Of a stretch of DNA of 13,851 nucleotides, positions 1 to 6,689 are shown piece after piece (position 1 is the stretch's first letter; every line of letters starts with the position of its first letter). The DNA is from JAYYZW01 sp036339995. GTDB lineage: Bacteria; Pseudomonadota; Gammaproteobacteria; Ga0077536. The stretch is from contig JAYYZW010000147.1 in assembly GCA_036339995.1 (NCBI GenBank), positions 1-13,851 of the forward strand. The letters run 5' to 3'. The notes under the pieces are model-generated. The model did not search any database, was not told the DNA's origin, and saw only the letters and a list, made by a program, of their open reading frames with translations. Both the position numbers and the translations under genes were made by a program.

Positions 1-378
1 GTTCATGTCCGAATCGAAAATCAGGTTCTCCTTCGTCATGAACACGCGTGAGTTCGCAAAATCGATGAATTTGCTCTCGTCATCGAGCAGGGCCTGATAA
101 GCGGTCTTACCTTCGTCGGTGGCCATACTGGCGCGCAGGTCGTCCTCGCTGTTCCACCAGACTTCCGTGATGCCGTCGTAGGGATCTGCAAGCCCGCGCG
201 ACGCCTGGAACGCATCGTTCAGATCGGTCTCGATGGTGTGACTCTGAACGTAGCGTCTCGCATTCATCGTTTTGACGAAGCTCGTAACGAGCGGCCCGTG
301 CGAATTGCGCCAGTATTTATGGAATTCCTCGGGTGAGACGTCCGCGCGCTTGCGCAGGCAGTAGACGAGTTTAATCAT
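1..378 (-). CDS. EthD-domain (dimeric alpha/beta barrel) protein, C-terminus cut by window edge
   Basis: Reading from an ATG at 378 gives 126 codons open to the window edge, beginning MIKLVYCLRKRADVSPEEF and continuing with a YWRNSHGPLV stretch at about residues 22-31. This is the N-terminal signature of the EthD family (ferredoxin-like dimeric barrel; known members act in ether and aromatic degradation, many have no known reaction). A purine-rich AGAGGA site (complement of 389-394) lies 10 nt before the ATG, supporting the start. Family members are usually about 100-130 residues, so little should be missing beyond base 1. It is divergent from the sulfurtransferase gene with about 130 bp between the two starts. 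No catalytic residues can be assigned and the substrate is unknown. The family call is firm; the function is not. Confidence 0.85.
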   Translation of the reverse strand, partial: MIKLVYCLRKRADVSPEEFHKYWRNSHGPLVTSFVKTMNARRYVQSHTIETDLNDAFQASRGLADPYDGITEVWWNSEDDLRASMATDEGKTAYQALLDDESKFIDFANSRVFMTKENLIFDSDMN

Positions 379-395
379 GGCTCTTGATTCCTCTA

Positions 396-474
396 CTATC
401 CTAGATAGGACTTCGATGGTGCCGCGTCGCGGGCTGATATTCCAGCGGCACAAGAATCGCTCGGTGTAGGATAG
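396..474. promoter_or_regulatory. Inverted 8-bp repeat in the divergent promoter region
   Basis: The bases CTATCCTA at 396-403 are the exact reverse complement of TAGGATAG at 467-474. One copy points to the EthD-domain gene and the other to the sulfurtransferase gene. The left copy also lies in the imperfect palindrome TCCTAGATAGGA at 399-410. Each TAGGAT could be a -10-like hexamer of one of the two divergent promoters, or the pair could be operator half-sites. I see no convincing -35 for either, so this is a tentative regulatory call. Confidence 0.3.
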
Positions 475-508
475 GGTGATGACATCCTGAGCAAATAGAG
501 ATCCAACA

Positions 509-1381
509 ATGAACCCGGACAAGCCCCTGGTGACGACGCAATGGCTGGAAGACCATCTCGGCGAGGCTTCGCTGAGGATCTACGACACCACGATCTTTCT
601 GAGCCATAAGGAGGACGGATTCGGGTATATCCCGGTCAGTGGAAGTGAAGAATGGGAAGCAGAACACATTCCGGGCGCCGGGTTTCTCGATGTCATCGAG
701 GACCTATCGGATCGCACGAATGAAATCCCCTTCATGATGCCGCCGGCGGACCAATTCGCCGCGACAATGGCGTCGTACGGCGTCGGCGACGATTCTACCG
801 TCGTGCTGTACAACAAGGGTTTTCCGATGTGGTCGACCCGGGTGTGGTGGATGTTGCGTTCGATCGGCTTCGATGGCGTGGCGGTACTGGACGGTGGCTG
901 GGAGAAGTGGCGGCGGGAAGAACGCCCGGTCAGCGGCGCAACGCCGGATTATCCGGCCGGCAGCCTGACGCCGCGAGCGCGGCCCGACATGTGGACCGAC
1001 AAGGGTGACATGCTCGCGATGATAGATGCGGGCTCACCGGTGACCATCAACGCCTTGTCGCCGGCGGTCTATAGTGGCGAGACGAACCAATACGGCCGGC
1101 CGGGGCACCTCCCGGGCACGCATAATGTTTTCCACGGCGACTTGGTCGATGCGGATAATGGCGAATTTCTGGCGCCCGATCAATTGAGAAAACTGTTCGA
1201 GAGTAACGGGGCGCTCGACGGCGACCGCGTCATCACGTATTGCGGTGGCGGGATTTCGGCGACCATGGACGCCCTTGCCCTGATGTTGTGCGGGCAGACG
1301 AACGTCGCGGTTTACGACGGCTCGATGTCGGAATGGGTCAAGGACGAAACGCTGCCCTTAAAGCTCGGCAAGGAGCCGTAG
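509..1381 (+). CDS. Two-domain rhodanese-type sulfurtransferase (thiosulfate / 3-mercaptopyruvate sulfurtransferase family)
   Basis: This 290-residue protein has the length and layout of tandem-rhodanese sulfurtransferases, which move sulfane sulfur from thiosulfate or 3-mercaptopyruvate to an acceptor through a cysteine persulfide. The inactive N-terminal domain covers about residues 5-140, with a GDDSTVVLYNKG strand and VLDGGWEKW. The C-terminal domain covers about 160-285 and has GHLPGTHNV (199-207) and the active-site loop YCGGGIS with Cys245. The loop CGGGIS resembles the mercaptopyruvate type (CG-S/T-GV-T) more than the thiosulfate type (CRxGxx), but the exact loop is not a standard one, so the donor is uncertain. 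There is no signal peptide, so it is probably cytoplasmic. The ATG at 509 has only a weak ribosome site. The stop is one base from the start of the crotonase gene, so the two form an operon. Confidence 0.9.
   Translation: MNPDKPLVTTQWLEDHLGEASLRIYDTTIFLSHKEDGFGYIPVSGSEEWEAEHIPGAGFLDVIEDLSDRTNEIPFMMPPADQFAATMASYGVGDDSTVVLYNKGFPMWSTRVWWMLRSIGFDGVAVLDGGWEKWRREERPVSGATPDYPAGSLTPRARPDMWTDKGDMLAMIDAGSPVTINALSPAVYSGETNQYGRPGHLPGTHNVFHGDLVDADNGEFLAPDQLRKLFESNGALDGDRVITYCGGGISATMDALALMLCGQTNVAVYDGSMSEWVKDETLPLKLGKEP
1370..1375 (+). promoter_or_regulatory. Shine-Dalgarno site inside the end of the sulfurtransferase gene, deciding the GTG start at 1383
   Basis: AAGGAG lies in the last codons of the sulfurtransferase gene, 7 nt before a GTG at 1383. 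It is the best ribosome site in the window and supports a GTG start one base after the upstream stop, which implies translational coupling of the two genes. Confidence 0.7.
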
Positions 1382-1382
1382 C

Positions 1383-2168
1383 GTGAACAATTCGGTATTG
1401 TTGGTGGAAAAAAGGGATGGGTTTGCGACCGTCACGCTGAACCGTCCCGAGAAGATGAATGCACTCTCGCTGGAACTGCGTCGGGCGATTGCAGACTCCT
1501 TCCGAATGCTCGAGGAAGACGGCGAGGTTTCCGTCGTGATCGTAACGGGCGCGGGCAAGGCATTCTGCGCCGGACTCGACTTGAAGGAACTCGGCAGCGG
1601 TGACGCCGAGGTCGGCCGGCCAGACGATTCAGGGAGCGATCCGGCCCGCGCGATAGCGGGCTTCTCGGGCCCTATCATCGGGGCCGTCAACGGCGTGGCG
1701 GTGACGGGCGGATTCGAACTCGCGCTCGCCTGCGACGTACTCGTCGCTTCGACCCGGGCGCGTTTCGCCGACACCCATGGCCGCATCGGGCTCGCTCCGG
1801 CCTGGGGCTTGAGTCAGAGACTGCCGCGCTTGATCGGACTCGCGCGCGCCAAGGAAGTATCGCTGACGGGTAATTTCGTCGACGCGCAAACGGCTGAACG
1901 CTGGGGACTCGTCAATCGCGTGGTCGAGCCGGACGAACTGCTGCCGATTTGCCGGCGGATGGCCGCGGATATGTTGTCAATGGTGCCGTCATTTCTGCCA
2001 TTCTACAAACGCCTCCTGGACACCGGATACGGGATGAATTTCGACGACGCCATGGCGTATGAAGCCCGCGAGGCGAAGGATCACAACGACAAGGTCAGCG
2101 CGACCGAGATCGAAGCATTACGCGCAAGCGTCATGCGTCGCGGCAAGCAGCAAACACGGGGCGATTAA
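1383..2168 (+). CDS. Crotonase-fold enoyl-CoA hydratase/isomerase family protein lacking one canonical catalytic glutamate
   Basis: The 261-residue chain has a complete crotonase core: TLNRPEKMNALS (18-29), the oxyanion-hole loop KAFCAGLDLKEL (59-70), GVAVTGGFELALACD (104-118) and the TGNFVDAQTAERWGLVNRVV segment (162-181). Family members bind acyl-CoA and act as hydratases, isomerases, hydrolases or dehalogenases. In the classical hydratase two glutamates add water. The first is present as Glu112 in GGFELA. The second, normally in the FGQPEI-type motif, aligns by eye to His132 in FADTHGRIGLAP, so normal beta-oxidation hydratase chemistry is doubtful. The start is GTG with an AAGGAG site 7 nt upstream. 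The gene is coupled to the sulfurtransferase gene and ends 6 bp before the convergent ceramidase-like gene. The family is certain; the reaction is open. Confidence 0.9.
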   Translation: MNNSVLLVEKRDGFATVTLNRPEKMNALSLELRRAIADSFRMLEEDGEVSVVIVTGAGKAFCAGLDLKELGSGDAEVGRPDDSGSDPARAIAGFSGPIIGAVNGVAVTGGFELALACDVLVASTRARFADTHGRIGLAPAWGLSQRLPRLIGLARAKEVSLTGNFVDAQTAERWGLVNRVVEPDELLPICRRMAADMLSMVPSFLPFYKRLLDTGYGMNFDDAMAYEAREAKDHNDKVSATEIEALRASVMRRGKQQTRGD

Positions 2169-2174
2169 GCGAAA

Positions 2175-2816
2175 CTAGATTCCCGGGGACCCGGGCGTTT
2201 TATTTGCGCCTCTGACATACGCGCGCACGACGATGAAAAGGACCAGCGCGTTCAACGAATGCCAGATGAAATGCGTTCCCCACGGCCAATGGGCGCACAG
2301 CAGGTTGTCGACGGTACGCGCGGTGAGCGAGATGATGAAGATCAGGCCGGCTGCGATCAACCCGTGCGCGTCCGATCCCGAGGCGAAGGTTTGCTGGACG
2401 CCCATGAGCATGAGTGCGGTCGCCGCGGGCGTATAGGCAAGCGAGCCGTTCAGCGTTTGCGGATACATGGCGCAAATAGCGATTGCCGCCGCGAATACGC
2501 AGGACAGCGACGCTGCAGTAACCCGTTCGAGCATCGCGACGCGCCGCAGATGGAGCCATAAGTAGGCGAGTTGGAAGAAGAGGAGCGGGATCACGTCGAG
2601 CAGCTCCGCCCACGGCGTGGCGAACGTATGAAACAGCCCGCTGCCGATGCCGATCGCGAACATCGTTACGGCGAGCACCATCACATCGCGCCGGGTCGAT
2701 GCGCGCGCCGAACGCCAGCACCACCATGCGGCGATAACAAAGAAACCATTGGTCGCCGCGTTCAAAGGTTCGGCCAGGAGACCCGGACCGATGCGTTCGC
2801 AATAGAGATCGATCAT
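2175..2816 (-). CDS. Ceramidase-like integral membrane hydrolase (CREST superfamily, alkaline ceramidase type)
   Basis: The 213-residue protein is almost entirely hydrophobic with about six or seven membrane spans by eye. It carries the polar residues expected of the alkaline ceramidase/CREST family, in order: CER at residues 6-8 with EPLNAATN at 16-23, SGLFH with Ser59 and His63, Asp74 in LLDVIP, and a HFIWH pair His182/His186. In characterised relatives these residues form a membrane-embedded Zn site with a Ser and Asp that hydrolyse an amide bond such as that of ceramide. Bacterial homologues are mostly uncharacterised, so the lipid substrate here is inference. The start is ATG at 2816. 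It lies 69 bp downstream of the CMD-family gene on the same strand, probably one transcript. Its last codons contain a terminator for the opposite operon. Confidence 0.85.
   Translation of the reverse strand: MIDLYCERIGPGLLAEPLNAATNGFFVIAAWWCWRSARASTRRDVMVLAVTMFAIGIGSGLFHTFATPWAELLDVIPLLFFQLAYLWLHLRRVAMLERVTAASLSCVFAAAIAICAMYPQTLNGSLAYTPAATALMLMGVQQTFASGSDAHGLIAAGLIFIISLTARTVDNLLCAHWPWGTHFIWHSLNALVLFIVVRAYVRGANKTPGSPGI
2182..2205 (+). terminator. Intrinsic terminator of the sulfurtransferase-crotonase operon
   Basis: A GC stem CCCGG (2182-2186), loop GGAC, CCGGG (2191-2195) is followed by CGTTTTATTT. It sits 14 nt after the crotonase stop and inside the last codons of the opposing ceramidase-like gene, so that DNA serves both roles. 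The stem is short (5 bp) but all G-C. Confidence 0.6.
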
Positions 2817-2885
2817 GGCGGCGGGTCCTGCGGCGCAGAGACCCGATGAACCCGAGGCGAATGACGCGCCTGGTGCAGCCTTCAG

Positions 2886-3245
2886 TTACGCATCATCTTC
2901 CGGCCAGACTTCATTCAGGTTGCGCAGCGCGCCGACGGCGTTTGGCCAACCGGCGTAATGCGCGGCGTGGGTGATCATATCCACCAGTTTCTCCCGCGGG
3001 ATCCCCAGCCGTTTCGCCCCGGCGAAATGAAAACGCTGTTCCGGTTCGCGTGCCAGTGCCGTGAGTATCGTGCAGGTGACGAGCGAGCGTTCTTCCAAGC
3101 TCAAGCCATCGCCTTGCCACACGTCTCCGAACAGGTGCTCCAAGGTGTATCTGCGAAACTTTTCCGGAAAGGCATTGATTGCGTCCGCATCCCCGCACAG
3201 GCGCTCAAGCACCGCACGCCCTTTAGCTGCTCGTCCTTCACTCAT
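2886..3245 (-). CDS. Carboxymuconolactone decarboxylase (CMD) family protein
   Basis: From ATG at 3245 the protein is 119 residues and begins MSEGRAAKG, typical of the PcaC-like CMD group. The core LSLEERSLVTCTILTALAR (49-67), the RFHFAGAKRLG segment with His73 (71-81) and MITHAAHYAGWPNAVGALRN (90-109) match the all-helical CMD domain. PcaC decarboxylates gamma-carboxymuconolactone in the protocatechuate branch. This copy lacks the CxxC pair of AhpD-type peroxidase relatives, so a decarboxylase or lyase-like role is more likely. No other beta-ketoadipate genes are visible, so the substrate is unassigned. An in-frame GTG at 3293 would add 16 residues with a basic start (MRERRKSELNH); I prefer 3245 because it starts where family members start. 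It is upstream of the ceramidase-like gene on the same strand. Confidence 0.85.
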   Translation of the reverse strand: MSEGRAAKGRAVLERLCGDADAINAFPEKFRRYTLEHLFGDVWQGDGLSLEERSLVTCTILTALAREPEQRFHFAGAKRLGIPREKLVDMITHAAHYAGWPNAVGALRNLNEVWPEDDA

Positions 3246-3489
3246 GTCTAAAATCCCCCGGTGATTGAGTTCCGATTTGCGACGTTCGCGCACCGCTGAT
3301 CTAAAGGTCCAGTATCGAGGTGCGAGCGGCGCGCGGCAAGCGCCACGCCTGTCTTCTTACAAGCGATGACTTATTCAGAGGTTCCTTAAGCGGGTGCCGG
3401 GCCTGTCAGCCAGGGCGCTGCATCAGATAGAATGGCACGGCGCGCCTTGACACGCTGGCCGCAACTGTTCAGTTAAAGGTGGTGATGCC

Positions 3490-4128
3490 GTGTCGGATCA
3501 GCAATTCGCAGTCGTCTTCAAAGGCAAGCTCGTCGAAGGCGCCGATCCGGCGCAGGTGCGGGTCAATCTGGCGAAACTGTTCAAGGTCGATGCGAAACGG
3601 ATCGAGGCGATGTTCTCCGGCAAAACCGTCGTCGTGAAAAAAAGCGTCGACGAGGACACCGCGAAGCATTACATAGTAGTCCTGGCCAAGGCCGGCGCCG
3701 TTGCGGCGACCGTCGACACCATGGCCAAGACGCAGGCCGCTTCGAAGCCAGCGGCAACAGCGCCGGCGGCGGAAGCCGCCAAGCCGAAACAAAACGCGCC
3801 CGTAGCTGCACAACCCGTCGCGCCGGCGCGAGCGCCAGCCGTTGTGGACGAGACATCAAGAACGCCGCCCCAGGCGATCGATGCGACCATGGCCGAGCCG
3901 GGCGTCATCCTGGTCGAGCCGCAACACGTGGAGGCGCCGCATATCGATACTGCGCATCTGGACATGGCGGAAGTCGGCGCCGATCTGGCCGAGTATCAGC
4001 AGGTGGCCGAGCCGGAGTTCGATTTGAGCGCCTTCACGCTCGACCCGCCAGGCGTCATCCTGGTCGAACCGGAGAAGATCACACCGTCGGATTTCGATAC
4101 CAGCGATCTCTCGCTCGACGAAAACTGA
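3490..4128 (+). CDS. Conserved-looking hypothetical protein with a small N-terminal domain, Ala/Pro linker and repeated PGVILVEP motif
   Basis: I do not recognise a named family. The 212 residues fall into three parts. Residues 1-78 look like a compact domain: FAVVFKGKLVEG, then a helix-like stretch to LAKLFKVD, then MFSGKTVVVKKSVD and an AKHYIVVLAKAGAVAATV helix/strand. Residues 79-130 are an Ala/Pro/Lys-rich flexible linker. Residues 131-212 are acidic and contain PGVILVEP twice (137-144 and 187-194), with matching near-identical DNA at 3898-3921 and 4048-4071, plus HLDMAEVGADL and FDTSDLSLDE motifs. There is no signal peptide or membrane span. The start is GTG with a good AGGTGG site just upstream; a TTGACA at 3447-3452 precedes it, but I see no good -10. 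N-terminal domains of this kind with variable acidic tails occur in gammaproteobacterial hypotheticals as I remember them, which I cannot verify here. Confidence 0.8.
   Translation: MSDQQFAVVFKGKLVEGADPAQVRVNLAKLFKVDAKRIEAMFSGKTVVVKKSVDEDTAKHYIVVLAKAGAVAATVDTMAKTQAASKPAATAPAAEAAKPKQNAPVAAQPVAPARAPAVVDETSRTPPQAIDATMAEPGVILVEPQHVEAPHIDTAHLDMAEVGADLAEYQQVAEPEFDLSAFTLDPPGVILVEPEKITPSDFDTSDLSLDEN
3898..4071 (+). repeat. Duplicated 24-bp coding repeat encoding PGVILVEP
   Basis: Bases 3898-3921 and 4048-4071 differ at two positions and both encode PGVILVEP, 150 nt (50 codons) apart in the same gene. This suggests duplication of a short peptide-binding or linear motif within the acidic tail. Confidence 0.75.
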
Positions 4129-4194
4129 GGTCGCAGTCGGTCAGTGGCCGCGAGTACGCCGGCCTCTGTAGCCGGGACCGATCGTCAGGCCGCT

Positions 4195-4651
4195 TTATGC
4201 GAAGTATTTTCCTTTGTCTCGAGATCCGACAGCGTCTTCACGAGGACCGGCCGCCAGCGCTACGACCTTCTCCCTTTATCGAGATGCATGAAGGTTCAGA
4301 AGTTTTCTGATCAATTCAATGAGTATCACGGTGAGAGTGACGATTAGAAAGAACATGTTGACGAAGACCGCAAGGAGCAACAAGACGTTGAAGGTCTTGG
4401 CCAGGGTGGGTATGCCGATGTAGGTGCATCCCTACATACCGCCGAACAGCACGAAGCAGGGCAGCAAGCACAGAGCCGCGAGTTGCAGCGTAGCGGGCAC
4501 GCCATGGGAATGCATGAATCTTTGTAGGCGGGGCACCATCACGCCGACCGCGCATTTCGAAAATGTAAAAGACCGTGTACGAGACTTGCGATGCCAGTGA
4601 TCACGGAGTGAAAATCTTTTGGATCACGGTCGATGCCGCGAATACAGTCAT
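4195..4651 (-). pseudogene. Decayed small membrane-protein gene downstream of the molybdopterin oxidoreductase
   Basis: An ATG at 4651-4649 overlaps the TGA of the oxidoreductase gene as ATGA, the usual sign of a coupled downstream gene. Reading on gives MTVFAASTVIQKIFTP, a TGA at 4603-4601, then SLASQVSYTVFYIFE. After a one-base frame change near 4555 it continues VGVMVPRLQRFMHSHGVP. Next come two strongly hydrophobic segments, LQLAALCLLPCFVLFGGM and, after a TAG at 4434-4432, NVLLLLAVFVNMFFLIVTL. A basic amphipathic end follows and the same frame runs through a TAA at 4278-4276 to a stop at 4197-4195. Recoverable hydrophobic protein sequence across three stops and one frameshift points to a relic of roughly 150 residues with two or more membrane spans. 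I do not recognise the family. Sequencing error could explain one break but hardly four. It is also possible that no gene was ever here. Confidence 0.45.
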
Positions 4652-6666
4652 GCTCGCACGACATTGACCTCCGTCGAATGCACGCTGGTGCTTCCACCCA
4701 TGTCGGCCATGCGAGCCTTGTGAACGAAGTTCACGTTTTCCCGGGACCCTTCGAGCCGAGGCCAGCGTCCTTTGTACGACACAACCGTTCCCGGCAATAT
4801 CCCGTCGTCGATCCGCGCCGTGAGTTCAATCGCGCCGGTTTCGTTCGATACCTTGACCGGCGCGCCTTCATCGATTCCCAGGCGTTCGGCATCGGCGGGA
4901 TGCAGATGCAGGGCGGCGGGTCCCGCCTGTTCGGCAATGTGCGGTTCATTTGAATAGGAGTCGTTCATCCGCCATTTCGACGCCGGCGTCAGCAATCTCA
5001 TTCCGCCATCGCCTGCCGGGGTATCCGCCCATGGCTGCGGCGTGCGCGGCAGACCCATTTCCTCGGCCTGGGCCGACGCGATTTCGATCTTGCCGCTGGG
5101 AGTGTCGAACTTCTGATCGTCGAACATCGGCATCGGTTTGTCGCCGAGCGCGAAATAACCACGGCGCTTGAGCTCCTCGAAATCGAAGCCGACGGCCATC
5201 TGCCCCATCATCGCCGTGATCAGGGCTTCGTCGGATTCAAACAAAGCCGGTTCCTCTAGGTTCATTGCCCGGGCCAGGCGGCGGAAAATTTCGGCGTTCG
5301 GAAGTGCCTCGCCCATCGGGTCGGAGATTTTGGCCTGCGCCCCCATGTGAAGATGAAAATAACTGAAGGTCACGTCATCGTATTCGAGGAAGTTGGCGGC
5401 GGGCAGAACGATATCCGCGCAAGTCGCGGTATCGGTCATGAAGATGTCGCACACCACGGTGAAGAGATCGTCGCGTTCGAGCGCCGTGCGCAGGCGCGTT
5501 TGCTCGGGCGCGGAAGCGAGCGGGTTCGTATTCCACGAGAAAAAGACACTGAACTCATCGGGATCGGCCAGGCGGCTGGCGAGTTCCATGTGGCTGACCG
5601 TCTTCCCGCCGTCCTTTGCGATGGATGCGCCGCCGAGCCAGTCGAGGTCGATGCCGGCGAAGATCGGTGTGATATTGAGATAACAGAAACCGGCGCCGGG
5701 CTTGCCGACGTTGCCGGTCACGGCGGGCAGTAGTCCGGCTGCTCGCATGACGTTACCGCCGGTCGTCTGTCGCTGTAGTGCCTGGCCGCACCAAAGCAGG
5801 GACGGACCCGCCCCATAAATGGCGGCCGCGCGCTCGATGTCGGCGGCAGCCACTCCCGTCTTCTCTGCGCCCCAGGCGGGCGTAGCGCGTTCGATGTCGT
5901 CATGGATTTCCTCGATCCCGACGGTATGCTCGGCGATGTAGGCCTCGTCGAACCGGCCGTCGCGTTTGAGGCAATGCAGGAGGCTGAAAGCCAGCGCCGC
6001 GTCGGTCCCGGGCCGGGGTTGCAGATGCAGGTCCGCGGTGGCAGCCGTTTCCGTACGAATGGGATCGATCACGATCAGCTTGCCCGGCGCTTCGGGCAGC
6101 CAGTGCTCGTGTGCGTGCGGCGCGGAATGCGACGGGTTTGCGCCCCACACAAGAATGCAGTTCGCATCCTTCGCGGTACGCGGATCGAAGCCCATGACGG
6201 AATTGCCGAACTGTAGGTGCCAGGCGACGTGTCCGGCCGCGTTGCAGATACTGTCGGGGTCGACCTCCGAGGCGCCGAGATAGGCGAACAGACGGTTGGG
6301 AAAGAGATAGCCAATGAGCGACAAGGTGCCCGAGTAGTGGGTGTGCAGGATGGAGGCCGCGCCGCGGTGGTCGATCGCGCCCTGCATCTTTTCCGCCACG
6401 ATCGCCAAAGCTTCATCCCAGGAGATCGGTTCGAACGCGTTCGAACCCCTGGCTCCGACCCGACGTAAAGGTGTCTGCAGCCGGGCCTTGGAGTCTTGCC
6501 AAACGCCGTTATAGGCGACGGCGCATTTACTGCAGAGCTTGCCCCGTGAGACCGGATGATCCGGATCGCCCAGCACGCGGTGTCGGCCGTCGTCGCGGCG
6601 TTCGACGACGATGCCGCAACCGTCATAACAGTCCCTCGGGCAGTTGGTTTTGATGCGATCGATCAT
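4648..6666 (-). CDS. Molybdopterin-dependent oxidoreductase with N-terminal 4Fe-4S site (MopB_3-like, uncharacterised group)
   Basis: The 672-residue protein belongs to the DMSO-reductase superfamily. Cys9, Cys13 and Cys17 (CPRDCYDGCG) and Cys45 (GKLCSKC) form a CX3CX3CX27C 4Fe-4S motif. Molybdopterin-binding landmarks follow: ISWDEAL (81-87), SICNAAGHVAW (139-149) where Cys141 is the candidate Mo ligand, VWGANPSHSAP (173-183), IVIDP (198-202) and RPGTDAAL (218-225). A C-terminal dinucleotide-binding barrel contains LHLHPADAERLGI. There is no twin-arginine signal, so it acts in the cytoplasm. It resembles the uncharacterised MopB_3-type group as I remember it; formate, arsenite, polysulfide or other substrates cannot be chosen from sequence. 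No electron-transfer subunit is adjacent. The gene lies 23 nt after the nitroreductase and its stop overlaps the start of a decayed membrane-protein gene. Family firm, substrate unknown. Confidence 0.92.
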   Translation of the reverse strand: MIDRIKTNCPRDCYDGCGIVVERRDDGRHRVLGDPDHPVSRGKLCSKCAVAYNGVWQDSKARLQTPLRRVGARGSNAFEPISWDEALAIVAEKMQGAIDHRGAASILHTHYSGTLSLIGYLFPNRLFAYLGASEVDPDSICNAAGHVAWHLQFGNSVMGFDPRTAKDANCILVWGANPSHSAPHAHEHWLPEAPGKLIVIDPIRTETAATADLHLQPRPGTDAALAFSLLHCLKRDGRFDEAYIAEHTVGIEEIHDDIERATPAWGAEKTGVAAADIERAAAIYGAGPSLLWCGQALQRQTTGGNVMRAAGLLPAVTGNVGKPGAGFCYLNITPIFAGIDLDWLGGASIAKDGGKTVSHMELASRLADPDEFSVFFSWNTNPLASAPEQTRLRTALERDDLFTVVCDIFMTDTATCADIVLPAANFLEYDDVTFSYFHLHMGAQAKISDPMGEALPNAEIFRRLARAMNLEEPALFESDEALITAMMGQMAVGFDFEELKRRGYFALGDKPMPMFDDQKFDTPSGKIEIASAQAEEMGLPRTPQPWADTPAGDGGMRLLTPASKWRMNDSYSNEPHIAEQAGPAALHLHPADAERLGIDEGAPVKVSNETGAIELTARIDDGILPGTVVSYKGRWPRLEGSRENVNFVHKARMADMGGSTSVHSTEVNVVRA

Positions 6667-6689
6667 CTTCGTGTTCTACCTTCTACTTG

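Noticed and set aside
3447..3476. TTGACA upstream of the hypothetical gene as a full promoter
   Set aside because: The -35 is perfect but no acceptable -10 follows at 16-18 bp, and the implied start would leave almost no leader.
4144..4347. Small plus-strand frame after the hypothetical protein gene
   Set aside because: No ribosome site or domain, and it is antisense to the better-supported membrane-protein relic.
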